Shown: piece by piece, positions 18,254-28,066 of the stretch
How positions within the stretch are numbered: the first letter of the stretch is position 1
Layout of the letters: every line of letters begins with the position of its first letter
Assembly: GCA_024638885.1 (NCBI GenBank)
Contig: JAHEJL010000001.1
Coordinates: forward strand, 149,001 to 213,000
DNA from: Coraliomargarita sp.
GTDB taxonomy: Bacteria; Verrucomicrobiota; Verrucomicrobiia; Opitutales; UBA953
DNA: 64,000 nucleotides
Reading direction: 5' to 3'
Made by a program: the position numbers and the translations under genes
Notes under the pieces: generated by a model
What the model saw: only the letters and a program-made list of their open reading frames with translations
Database searches by the model: none
What the model was told of the DNA's origin: nothing

Positions 18254-19546
18254 ATGACCCTCCTCCGCACCAGCGACAAGGACTTCCGCACCAAGCTCCG
18301 CGCCTTCGTCGGCACGGGCGAAGCCGCCCCTGACGTCCGCGCCGCCGTCGCCGCCATCATCGCCGACGTGAAGGCCCGCGGCGACATCGCGGTCCTCGAC
18401 TACACGGCGAAGTTCGACCACGCGAAGCTGACGGTCCGCCAGATCCGCGTCCCGCTCAAGGAGCTCGAGAAGACCGCCGCCAACCTCGACCCGGCGAAGA
18501 AGAAGTCCTTCGACGAAGCCGCGAAGTGCGTCACGGCCTTCCACGTCCGCACCCTGCCCAAGGGCTGGACGGCCAAGAACCCGCACGGCGCCACGGTCGG
18601 CGAACGCCACCATGCCATCCGTCGCTGCGGCCTCTACATCCCCGGCGGCCAGGTCCCTCTCGTCTCCACGGTGCTGATGACCGCGCTGCCCGCCAAGGTC
18701 GCCGGCGTCCCGGAGATCTGCGCCTGCACGCCGCCCGGACCGGACGGCAAGATCAACCCCGACATCCTCGCCGCCCTCTACCTCTGCGGCGTCCGCGAAG
18801 TCTACGCGATCGGCGGCGTCCAGGCCGTCGCCGCGATGGCCCTCGGCACGAGCACGGTCACGCCGGTCGACAAGATCTTCGGCCCGGGCAACGCCTTCGT
18901 CACCGAAGCCAAGCGCCAGGTCTTCGGCCTCGTCGGCGTCGACCTGCTGCCCGGCCCCAGCGAGGTGATGATCGTCGCCGACCGCACCGCCAACCCGGAA
19001 TGGGTCGCGGCCGACCTCTGCGCCCAGGCCGAACACGGCAGCGGCAAGGAGAAGCTCTACCTGGTGACGGAGACCGAAGCCTTCGCCGACAAGTGCCTCG
19101 CGGCCGCCCGCGCGCAGTCCGCCACGCTCTCGCACGGCGAGAAGATCCGCAAGGCGCTCGACGCCAAGGTCTGCGTGATCCTGGTCCCGAAGATCGAGGA
19201 CGCCGCCGAAGCCGCCAACCTCGTCGCGCCCGAACACCTCGAGCTGATGGTCGCCAAGGGCAAGCTCGCCAAGCTCTCCGCGCAGATCACCACCGCCGGC
19301 GCCATCCTCCTCGGCGGCCACACGCCGACGGTGCTCGGCGACTTCACCGCCGGCCCGAGCCACACCCTGCCCACCGGCGGCACGGGACGTTTCTTCAGCG
19401 GCCTGCGCGTCGCCGACTTCCTCCGCCGCACGAGCCTGGTGCAGTATGACCCGGCCTCCCTCAAGAAGGCGGCCGGCGTGGTCGACGCGTTCGCGCGCAT
19501 GGAGCGTCTCGACGCCCACGGCCGTTCGCTGAAGCTCCGCCTCTGA
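18254..19546 (+). CDS. hisD: Histidinol dehydrogenase
   Basis: Zn-dependent enzyme oxidising histidinol to histidine in two NAD-dependent steps, 430 residues. Family motifs present include YIPGG near residue 132, the GPGNAFVTEAK segment, LPGPSEVMIVAD, and the metal/substrate-binding QAEHGS and GPSHTLPT regions. The start at 18254 follows the preceding gene by four bases. It converges with a hisN-like phosphatase whose product would be the substrate for this enzyme. Confidence 0.96.
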   Translation: MTLLRTSDKDFRTKLRAFVGTGEAAPDVRAAVAAIIADVKARGDIAVLDYTAKFDHAKLTVRQIRVPLKELEKTAANLDPAKKKSFDEAAKCVTAFHVRTLPKGWTAKNPHGATVGERHHAIRRCGLYIPGGQVPLVSTVLMTALPAKVAGVPEICACTPPGPDGKINPDILAALYLCGVREVYAIGGVQAVAAMALGTSTVTPVDKIFGPGNAFVTEAKRQVFGLVGVDLLPGPSEVMIVADRTANPEWVAADLCAQAEHGSGKEKLYLVTETEAFADKCLAAARAQSATLSHGEKIRKALDAKVCVILVPKIEDAAEAANLVAPEHLELMVAKGKLAKLSAQITTAGAILLGGHTPTVLGDFTAGPSHTLPTGGTGRFFSGLRVADFLRRTSLVQYDPASLKKAAGVVDAFARMERLDAHGRSLKLRL

Positions 19547-19553
19547 CCGCCGG

Positions 19554-20327
19554 TCAGTCGACGAGCGTCCGCATCACTTCCGCGTGCAGCTTCGGCGCCG
19601 CGGCGATGATGTTGCCCGCCTTGACGGGATCGCCGCCGTCCCAGGAAGTCACGACCGCGCCGGCGCCGCGCAGGACGGGCAGCACGGGGACCAGGTCCCA
19701 CGGATTCATGATCGGGTCGGCGACGACGTGCGCGCGGCCGGCCGCGACGAGGAGGTGGCCGTAGCCGTCGCCCCAGGTGCGCACATGGGCGACGCTGTCG
19801 GCGAAACGGTTCCAGCGGACGCCGCGATGCAGGCGGCGGACGTTGTCGAGGTCGGTGCTGACGACGACGGCTTCCTTCAGCGGCGCCTCGGCCACGCGCA
19901 CGGGACGGCCGTTGAGCTCGCAGGTGCGGTTGTCGCCGATGATGCGCTCGCCGAGGATCGGCTGATCGATGAGCCCGAGCACGGGCTTACCTTCGTAGCG
20001 CAGGCCGATGAGGGTGACGTAGAGCGGGACGCGGGAAAGGAACGACTTGGTGCCGTCGATGGGGTCGAGCACCCAGCAATGCTCGGCGTCGACGTTCTCC
20101 GGGCCGAACTCCTCGCCGAGGATGCCGTGGTCGGGATACGCGGCCTTGATGGCCGCGCGCATCTGGCGCTCGGCCTCCTTGTCGGCGACGGTGACGGGCG
20201 TGCCGTCGGACTTGAACTCGACCTCGGTCTCGACCCGCGCGTGCGCCGCGACCAGGACCCGGCGGGCGATGTCCGCGAGTTTCTCGGCGAAGGCCTTGAG
20301 CTCTTTCTGGCGCGCTTCCGGAAGCAT
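19554..20327 (-). CDS. hisN: Inositol-monophosphatase-family histidinol-phosphatase
   Basis: Mg-dependent phosphatase of the IMPase fold, 257 residues. Motifs are GEEFG (71-75), WVLDPIDGTKSF (metal ligands Asp88 and Asp91) and the C-terminal WDLVP. The long N-terminal helix and the convergent position seven bases from hisD favour a histidinol-phosphate phosphatase of the HisN type, supplying histidinol to HisD. Inositol or nucleotide-phosphate phosphatase activity is the main alternative, because the fold is shared. Confidence 0.82.
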   Translation of the reverse strand: MLPEARQKELKAFAEKLADIARRVLVAAHARVETEVEFKSDGTPVTVADKEAERQMRAAIKAAYPDHGILGEEFGPENVDAEHCWVLDPIDGTKSFLSRVPLYVTLIGLRYEGKPVLGLIDQPILGERIIGDNRTCELNGRPVRVAEAPLKEAVVVSTDLDNVRRLHRGVRWNRFADSVAHVRTWGDGYGHLLVAAGRAHVVADPIMNPWDLVPVLPVLRGAGAVVTSWDGGDPVKAGNIIAAAPKLHAEVMRTLVD

Positions 20328-20416
20328 GACCCAGAGGTAAGCCCGGACCGCCCCCGCTCCAAGCGAAAAGCCCCGCGCAGGCTTGAATCAGGGTCGCGGC
20401 GGTGAAGACTCCGCCC

Positions 20417-21793
20417 ATGCGGCTCACCCCTTGGCTCCTCGGCCTGCTGTCCGTCGTCGCGACCGATCTCGGCGCGGCGCCCTGCCGTGTCGAGGTCGTG
20501 GAACAAGGCGACGGCTGGCCGGTCCCCGGCGTCGAGCTCCGCACGGTGCACGGCGTGCGCTTCGTCTCGGATAACGCCGGGCTGATCGCGCTCGACCTGC
20601 CCGAACTCATGGGCCGTGAGACCTGGTTCACGGTCGTCGGCCACGGCTACGACGTGAAGCCCGACGGGTTCGGCTACCAAGGCGTGCGCCTCACGCCCGC
20701 CGCCGGCCAGACGCTCAAGGTCACGGTCACCCGCACGAACCTCGCGCGCCGTCTCGGCCGCCTCACCGGCGCCGGCCTCTTCGTCGAAGCCCAGAAGCTC
20801 GGCGAACAGGCCGACTGGAAAGAAAGCGGCGTGCTCGGCGCCGACAGCGTGGTGACGGCGGAGTTCGGTGGCCGGCTCCATTGGTTCTGGGGCGACACGA
20901 ACCTCGCGCACCATCCGCTCGGGATCTTCAACGTCAGCGCCGCGACGACCGATAAGTTCCTGCCGCCCGCCAAGCCGCCGCTCCGCCCGCCCTACGCCTA
21001 CGTGACCGCCCGCCAGACGGCGCGAAGCGAGCTACGTCCGCGCGGCGTCGCCGCGGTACCGGGCGAAGGACCGACGTGGGTCTGGGGCGCGGTGACGCTG
21101 CCCGACGCGAAGGGCGCGCCTCACCTGGTCGCCGCCGCGGTGAAGGTGAAGGGCCAGATGCACGCCTATCGCTGGGATCTCGTCGAATGGGACCCGCACG
21201 AAGAACTCTTCCATCCGCTCGACACGGTCTGGACCGAAGACGCGACCCATCCGCAGGCTCCGCCCGTCCCGAACGGCCATGCGGTGCCGTGGACCGACGC
21301 CGCCGGCCGAGCCTGGATCCTTTTCTGCAATCCGTTCCCGACGCTGCGCACGCCGGCCACCTACGAAGGCTGGAAGAATCCGGAGAAGTGGAAGGCGCTG
21401 CGACCGGCCACCAGCGCGAGCACGCCGGCCGGCGAGGCCATCTCCGTCCACGGCGGCCACATCGCCTGGCACCCCTGGAGCCGCAAGTGGCTCGCGATCT
21501 TCACGCAGAAGGGCGGCAAGCCCTCCTTCCTCGGCGAGATCTGGCTGGCCGAGGCGACCGACCCCGCCGGCCCCTGGGTCAACGCCCGCAAGGTGCTCAC
21601 GCACGACGACTACACCTTCTACAACCCGGTGCTGCATCCGGAGTTCTTCCGCGCGGACTCGCCGGTGATCCACTTCGAAGGCACCTACACGACCACCTTC
21701 TCGGGCAACAAGCAGCCGACGCCCCGCTGGGAATACAACCAGGTGCTCTACCAGGTCGACCTGTCGCAGCCGCCGTTCGCCGCCGGGAAATAA
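20417..21793 (+). CDS. Secreted beta-propeller-like protein (DUF4185-like)
   Basis: 458 residues with an N-terminal signal peptide (about 1-21). Residues about 22-110 look like a small beta-sandwich of the carboxypeptidase-regulatory or Ig type (VPGVELRTVHG). The rest repeats aromatic Gly/Asp-rich blade-like segments: LHWFWGDTNLAHHPLGIF, GEGPTWVWGAVTLPD, HGGHIAWHPWSRKW and FYNPVLHPEFF. The WGDTN pattern resembles DUF4185 and five-bladed glycosidase-like propellers; carbohydrate hydrolysis is plausible but no catalytic triad is claimed. The ATG at 20417 is chosen because it begins the signal peptide. Confidence 0.65.
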   Translation: MRLTPWLLGLLSVVATDLGAAPCRVEVVEQGDGWPVPGVELRTVHGVRFVSDNAGLIALDLPELMGRETWFTVVGHGYDVKPDGFGYQGVRLTPAAGQTLKVTVTRTNLARRLGRLTGAGLFVEAQKLGEQADWKESGVLGADSVVTAEFGGRLHWFWGDTNLAHHPLGIFNVSAATTDKFLPPAKPPLRPPYAYVTARQTARSELRPRGVAAVPGEGPTWVWGAVTLPDAKGAPHLVAAAVKVKGQMHAYRWDLVEWDPHEELFHPLDTVWTEDATHPQAPPVPNGHAVPWTDAAGRAWILFCNPFPTLRTPATYEGWKNPEKWKALRPATSASTPAGEAISVHGGHIAWHPWSRKWLAIFTQKGGKPSFLGEIWLAEATDPAGPWVNARKVLTHDDYTFYNPVLHPEFFRADSPVIHFEGTYTTTFSGNKQPTPRWEYNQVLYQVDLSQPPFAAGK

Positions 21794-21837
21794 GCCCGTC
21801 CGCTTGACCCGCCGGCGACCCCGAGGACGATGTCGCC

Positions 21838-22569
21838 GTGAACGACGCCACCGAACGACTGCTGCGCGCCCGCGTCCGCCCGACGCGCGGCCCGGTCATG
21901 CGGCAGCGTTGGGACGACCTGTTCTTCCTGCATTGGGAATATGACCCGGCCGCGCTCCAGGCCCGCCTGCCCGCCGGACTCACCATCGATACGTTCGCGG
22001 GCAAGGCGTACGTCGGCGTCGTCGGCTTCCGCATGAACGCGGTGCGTCCGGCCTTCCTGCCCGCCCTGCCCTGGCTCTCCTATTTCAACGAGCTCAACGT
22101 CCGCACGTACGTGCGCGACGCCTCGGGCGAACCCGGCGTCTGGTTCTTCTCGCTCGACTGCGACCGCGCCCCGGCCGTCGCGATCGCCCGCAAGTGCTTC
22201 GGCCTGCCTTACGAACACGCCGCGATGTCCTTCGGCCCGGGCTTGGCGCAAGCCTGCCGCCGCGCCGGCCGGACGGAGACCGCCAGCTACGCGTGGTCAG
22301 CCACCGCGGCGCCGCAGGCGACGACGCCCGGCTCCCTCGAATTCCACCTGGCCGAGCGCTACAACTTCTTCTCCGTTCGCGGCGGCCGCCTCCTCCGCGG
22401 CCAGGTCTGTCACCCGCCCTATCCGCTCAGCCCCGCCATCGCGTCGCGCTGGAGCGACCTGCCCCTGCGCTGGGACGGACTCGACGTCGGCGGCCGCGCG
22501 CCCGACCTCGCCCACTGTTGCCAAGGCGTGGCCATCGAGGCTTTCTCCCTGACGCCCGCCCATGCGTAA
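21838..22569 (+). CDS. DUF2071 (YqjF-like) protein
   Basis: 243 residues of the DUF2071 family, whose members have no established activity. Characteristic segments are the N-terminal QRWDDLFFLHWEYDPAALQ, LPAGLTIDTFAGKAYVGVVG and FNELNVRTYVRD, and the C-terminal AERYNFFSVRGG. It uses a GTG start at 21838. The stop overlaps the ATG of the HAD-phosphatase gene by 8 bases, so the pair is translationally coupled; this may point to a metabolite-handling role but nothing firmer. Confidence 0.85.
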   Translation: MNDATERLLRARVRPTRGPVMRQRWDDLFFLHWEYDPAALQARLPAGLTIDTFAGKAYVGVVGFRMNAVRPAFLPALPWLSYFNELNVRTYVRDASGEPGVWFFSLDCDRAPAVAIARKCFGLPYEHAAMSFGPGLAQACRRAGRTETASYAWSATAAPQATTPGSLEFHLAERYNFFSVRGGRLLRGQVCHPPYPLSPAIASRWSDLPLRWDGLDVGGRAPDLAHCCQGVAIEAFSLTPAHA

Positions 22570-23212
22570 GAAGCTCACCGAGTATCGCCACGCCGTGTGG
22601 GACTGGAACGGCACGTTGCTCGACGACACGTGGCTCTGCTGCGCGTCGCTGAACCGGCTGCTGAAGGAAGACGGCCACCCGCTCGTCGACCCGGTGCGCT
22701 ACCGCGAGATCTTCCAGTTCCCGGTCATCAAGGTCTACCAGGCCATCGGCTTCACGCCCGACGAGGCCTCGTTCCGTGCGATGTCGGTCCGCTTCATGGC
22801 CGCCTACGAGGAACGCAAGGCCGAGTGCCGCCTGCATCCGCACTCCGAGACGCTGCTCACCGGCCTCACGGCCGCCGGGCTCACGCATTCGGTGCTGTCG
22901 GCCTACGAGCGCACCCTGCTCACGGCGACGCTCGCGCAATACGGCTTGGACCGCCACTTCATCAAGACCTGCGGCGGCCATGACATCCATGCCGGCAGCA
23001 AGGAGGAGCGCGCCCGCCTCCACCTCGCCGACCTGGGCCTGCGCCCGGAAGACGTGATCTACCTCGGCGACACCGCCCACGACGCCGAAGCCGCGGCCGC
23101 GATGGGCGTGGATTGCGTGCTGGCCGCCCACGGCCACCAGCACCGGGCACGCCTCGAAGGACTGGGCGTCCGGGTGGTGGACGGGTTCGCGGAATTGGTC
23201 GCCGAACTTTAG
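22562..23212 (+). CDS. HAD-family phosphatase (phosphoglycolate-phosphatase-like)
   Basis: Cytosolic HAD-superfamily hydrolase, 216 residues. Motif I is the unusual DWNGTLLDD (most members have DFDGTL), keeping both catalytic Asp residues; motif II is the Ser in HSVLSAYE; motif III/IV is in YLGDTAHDAEAAAAMG. A helical cap at about 20-85 is typical of subfamily IA. It overlaps the DUF2071 gene by 8 bases. The exact phosphate-ester substrate is unknown. Confidence 0.85.
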   Translation: MRKKLTEYRHAVWDWNGTLLDDTWLCCASLNRLLKEDGHPLVDPVRYREIFQFPVIKVYQAIGFTPDEASFRAMSVRFMAAYEERKAECRLHPHSETLLTGLTAAGLTHSVLSAYERTLLTATLAQYGLDRHFIKTCGGHDIHAGSKEERARLHLADLGLRPEDVIYLGDTAHDAEAAAAMGVDCVLAAHGHQHRARLEGLGVRVVDGFAELVAEL

Positions 23213-23313
23213 GCAACAAAGGCCCGCCGGAGGGGTCAAACTGCTCCCGGACCCCGCGTTTTGGTTGCCCTCCCGCGACCCGCTGGGTTCATATTCCCCA
23301 CCCCATCCACCCC

Positions 23314-25482
<2,169 letters not shown>

Positions 25483-25500
25483 ACTCCGGTCAGCACCCCC

Positions 25501-25527
25501 AAAGCCCCGACGCCGTCGGGGCTTTTT
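25501..25527 (+). terminator. Rho-independent terminator of acs
   Basis: Hairpin AAAGCCCCGACG / CGTCGGGGCTTT followed by a T run lies 19 bases after the acs stop. Confidence 0.9.
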
Positions 25528-25544
25528 GTTTGTATCAATAAACC

Positions 25545-25757
25545 CAAAGGGAGACCGGAAAACGGATGATTAGCTGGGGATGTTATTTCGGGTCCCAGGT
25601 CTCGGCTGCAGGTTCAGGTGCGGGCGCGGGCGCGGGAATCAGGCCCGGGGCCTGTACCCGAACCCGAACACCTGAACCAGAGTCCCGACGGCCGAGACCT
25701 GGGACCTGAAAAATTAATCCCTCAGGCATCCTATCCGGTTTCCGATCTCCCTTTGAG
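25545..25757. repeat. Large nested palindrome, K-element copy 1
   Basis: This ~213-bp element fills the first half of the 469-base gap between acs and the next gene. Outer arms AAAGGGAGACCGGA and TCCGATCTCCCTTT pair imperfectly. Inner 16-bp arms GGTCCCAGGTCTCGGC (25591-25606) and its exact complement (25691-25706) are perfect. The central loop carries 6-bp-period runs of GGTTCA/GGTGCG type. A close relative occupies 42575-42800 and diverged or partial ones lie at 33664-33957, 51960-52035 and 53074-53109. No open frame is inside. Confidence 0.8.
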
Positions 25758-25773
25758 CTTCATCCTGTCTCGC

Positions 25774-25829
25774 GGTAGGGCCGAGCATCCCTGCTCGGCC
25801 GCGGCCAACCAAGGATGGTTGGCCCTACC
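25774..25829. repeat. 56-bp REP doublet A
   Basis: Two different hairpins face each other. The left begins GGTAGGGCCGAGCATCCC with stem GCCGAGCA/TGCTCGGC; the right has stem GCCAACCA/TGGTTGGC and ends CCCTACC. Each hairpin therefore has a GTAGGG foot at the outer edge. Identical architecture and length recur at 27890, 33764 and 49443. The GTAG foot matches the tetranucleotide recognised by REP-associated tyrosine transposases. Confidence 0.85.
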
Positions 25830-25863
25830 CATCCTGCCACCCACAAGGATCCTCTCCCCTGAA

Positions 25864-25891
25864 CTCCATACTCAATACTCCATACTCTATT
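25864..25891 (+). repeat. Heptanucleotide tandem repeat (CTCCATA type)
   Basis: Four consecutive 7-bp units CTCCATA, CTCAATA, CTCCATA, CTCTATT lie 60 bases before the thioredoxin-like gene start. The same array type lies before the starts at 28067 and 42966. Confidence 0.75.
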
Positions 25892-25951
25892 CATTGCCTC
25901 TCTTGCCTCCCCTCGCCCTTCCCCATATTTCTCCCCCAACCCCGCCGCCCC

Positions 25952-26488
25952 ATGCGCCTCCCCACGCTCCTCCTCCTGCTGCTCGCCACCCTCGGCTTCG
26001 CCGCGCCGAAAGGCCCGACTCTCTCCGTCGGCGACAAGGCCCCGACCAAGCTTCCCTCCGCCTGGATCAAGGGCGAGCGCGTGAGCGCCCTCGACCCGAA
26101 GAAGACCTACGTCATCGAGTTCTGGGCCACCTGGTGCCCGCCCTGCGTCGCCTCGATCCCGCACCTCGCCGAACTGCAGGCCAAGCTGAAGGAGGACGGC
26201 GTGCAGATCATCAGCATCCACGTCAACTCCGGCGTCGACGCCGCGGATGACTTCGTCCGGAAGAATAAGAAAATGGAGTATACGGTCGCCAAGGACACGC
26301 GCGGCGACGTCGGCAAGGCCTGGCTGACCGCCGCCGGCCAGAACGGCATCCCCTGCAGCTTCGTGGTCGCCGGCGGCAACGTCGCCTACATCGGCCACCC
26401 GATGTCCCTCGACGTCGAGAAGATCCGCGGGTTCATCGCGGAAGCCAAGGCGGCCGCCCCCGCCGCACCGGTTGCGCCCAAGAAGTAA
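25952..26488 (+). CDS. TlpA-like thiol-disulfide oxidoreductase
   Basis: Exported thioredoxin-fold protein, 178 residues, with a signal peptide (about 1-17). The active site is WCPPC (Cys62, Cys65) in FWATWCPPCVASIPHL, and the cis-Pro loop is in GIPCSFVV, where an extra Cys precedes Ser. The C-terminus is an Ala/Pro-rich tail. Such proteins reduce or exchange disulfides in the periplasm, for example during cytochrome c maturation. A second TlpA-like gene follows 197 bases later; a terminator between them makes them separate units. Confidence 0.9.
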   Translation: MRLPTLLLLLLATLGFAAPKGPTLSVGDKAPTKLPSAWIKGERVSALDPKKTYVIEFWATWCPPCVASIPHLAELQAKLKEDGVQIISIHVNSGVDAADDFVRKNKKMEYTVAKDTRGDVGKAWLTAAGQNGIPCSFVVAGGNVAYIGHPMSLDVEKIRGFIAEAKAAAPAAPVAPKK

Positions 26489-26508
26489 GCGGCTGCACCT
26501 TCTCGCCC

Positions 26509-26536
26509 AAGACCCCGACGCCCGTCGGGGTCTTTT
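26509..26536 (+). terminator. Rho-independent terminator
   Basis: Hairpin AAGACCCCGACG / CGTCGGGGTCTT with a following T run lies 21 bases after the first TlpA-like gene. Its stem core resembles the acs terminator 1 kb upstream. Confidence 0.9.
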
Positions 26537-26598
26537 GTTTGGCGGACGTGAACAGGCATCGGCGCAGGCGGTCAGGAACGCCCCTTCGGCATAAGACC

Positions 26599-26633
26599 CT
26601 GACCGCCACCCGCCATCCGCTAACCGCCACCAC
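26599..26633 (+). repeat. Heptanucleotide tandem repeat (CTGACCG/CCACCCG type)
   Basis: Five 7-bp units CTGACCG, CCACCCG, CCATCCG, CTAACCG, CCACCAC lie 51 bases before the second TlpA-like gene. Related units occur at 52056-52090. Confidence 0.65.
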
Positions 26634-26684
26634 CCGGCGACAACCCCTCTTGCCTCCTCTTATCCTCCGCCCAATGTAATCGTC

Positions 26685-27818
26685 ATGCGCGCCCTGCTCC
26701 TGCTGCTGCTCACGGCCACCCTTTCCGCCGCCGGCCTGAAGGTCGGCGATCCCGCTCCCGCCACGCGCCCGGAGTCGATGCTCCAAGGCGAAGCGGTGAA
26801 GGAGTTCAAGAAGGGCGAGGTCTACGTCTTCGAATGCTGGGCGAGCTGGTGCGGGCCCTGCGTCGCCGCGATCCCGCACCTCAACGACCTGCATAAGCGG
26901 ATGGGCAAGAAGGGCGTCGTGATCACCGGCGTCAACGTCTGGGAAGGCGAACGCGACGCGGCCTCCGCGCAGCGCGCCAAGGATTTCCTCAAGGCCCAGG
27001 GCGACAAGATGTCGTATCGCGTCGCGCTCGGCGGCAAGGCCTTCATCAAGGACTGGCTCGAGGCCGCCGACGTGAACGGCATCCCGCACGCCTTCGTCGT
27101 CGCCGACGGCAAGGTCGCCTGGATGGGCCACCCGATGCAGCTCACGGACGAGATCATCGGCGACATCCTCACGGGCACGCCCCTCGCCGCCGCCGCGCCG
27201 GTGGCCGACAAGGTCCCGCAACGTCGCCTCAGCAAGCCCGCCGCCCCCGCCGCGAAGACGCCGGACGACCCGGCGATGGCCGCCGCCCAGGCGAAGCTCG
27301 ACGCGCTGTCCGAAGCGATGGGCCGCCGCGACTGGGACGCCGCCGAAAAAGCGCTGCCGGCCGCCGCCGCGGTCCTCCCGCCCCAGGAGGGCAAGGAACT
27401 CCGCGAATCGATCGAGGCGCAGATCGGCCTGGGCCGTGGCGACCCCACCAAGTTCTACGCGCAGCTCAGCCGCCTCGCGGAGGAGGAGTTCGACGACGCG
27501 GAAGCGATGAACGAGATCGCCTGGCGCCTGCTCACGATGAAGTCGTTCGAGAAGCAGCGTAACCTCGTGCTCGCGGAGAAGTGCGCGGTCCAGGCGGTGA
27601 AGCTCACGAAGGAACAGCATCCCGACAAGCTCGACACGCTCGCCCGCCTCCGCTGGCTGCAGGGCAAGAAAGAGGAAGCCATCCGCCTGCAGATCAAGGC
27701 CGTCGACAAGGCCGATGAGCCGCGCATGAAGGCGCTGCTCCAGAAGACGCTCGACGCGCTGCTGAAGGGCACGCTGCCTCCGGCTGACGACGAGAGCGAC
27801 GAAGACCCCAATCGCTGA
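26685..27818 (+). CDS. TlpA-like protein with C-terminal helical-repeat domain
   Basis: 377 residues: signal peptide (1-16), thioredoxin fold with active site WCGPC (Cys56, Cys59), Gly-Ile-Pro cis-Pro loop in NGIPHAFVV, an Ala/Pro linker (about 168-195), then a ~180-residue Ala/Leu/Glu/Lys-rich helical region that looks like TPR repeats (MNEIAWRLLTMKSFEKQRN, ALLQKTLDALLKG). It is probably periplasmic, coupling redox chemistry to partner binding. It is a divergent relative of the preceding gene, suggesting duplication plus domain gain. Confidence 0.85.
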   Translation: MRALLLLLLTATLSAAGLKVGDPAPATRPESMLQGEAVKEFKKGEVYVFECWASWCGPCVAAIPHLNDLHKRMGKKGVVITGVNVWEGERDAASAQRAKDFLKAQGDKMSYRVALGGKAFIKDWLEAADVNGIPHAFVVADGKVAWMGHPMQLTDEIIGDILTGTPLAAAAPVADKVPQRRLSKPAAPAAKTPDDPAMAAAQAKLDALSEAMGRRDWDAAEKALPAAAAVLPPQEGKELRESIEAQIGLGRGDPTKFYAQLSRLAEEEFDDAEAMNEIAWRLLTMKSFEKQRNLVLAEKCAVQAVKLTKEQHPDKLDTLARLRWLQGKKEEAIRLQIKAVDKADEPRMKALLQKTLDALLKGTLPPADDESDEDPNR

Positions 27819-27889
27819 GCGTCCGGACCGGATTCCGCACCGGCCAACCCAAACCGCCCATGCCCTTAGCTTTTCATCCTTTGTCGCAT

Positions 27890-27945
27890 GGCAGGGCCGA
27901 GCATCCCTGCTCGGCCGCGGCCAACCAAGGATGGTTGGCCCTACC
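27890..27945. repeat. 56-bp REP doublet B
   Basis: Same two facing hairpins and length as the copy at 25774, except that the left foot reads GCAGGG instead of GTAGGG. It lies in the 248-base gap between the second TlpA-like gene and the Tat lipoprotein gene. Between it and the next gene are degenerate GAGCCTCC repeats and a CTCCATA-type heptad array. Confidence 0.85.
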
Positions 27946-28038
27946 CGATGCACCCAGCGCAACCCTACCCGTGATAGCGCATCCCTGACCTGAGCCTCCG
28001 AGCCTCCGGTCAACTAAGCCTCTCTGCTTCGCCCGACA

Positions 28039-28066
28039 CTCCATACTCGATACTCCGTACTCTCTC
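28039..28066 (+). repeat. Heptanucleotide tandem repeat abutting a start codon
   Basis: Units CTCCATA, CTCGATA, CTCCGTA, CTCTCTC run directly into the ATG at 28067, so the array occupies the position of the ribosome-binding site. Confidence 0.75.

Noticed and set aside
25545..25757. K-element as a coding or tRNA-like region
   Set aside because: No open frame with normal codon use; the structure is a nested palindrome, not a cloverleaf.
25501..25829. CRISPR-like appearance of the repeat cluster
   Set aside because: Units are palindromic elements of different families with no regular repeat-spacer period and no cas genes nearby.
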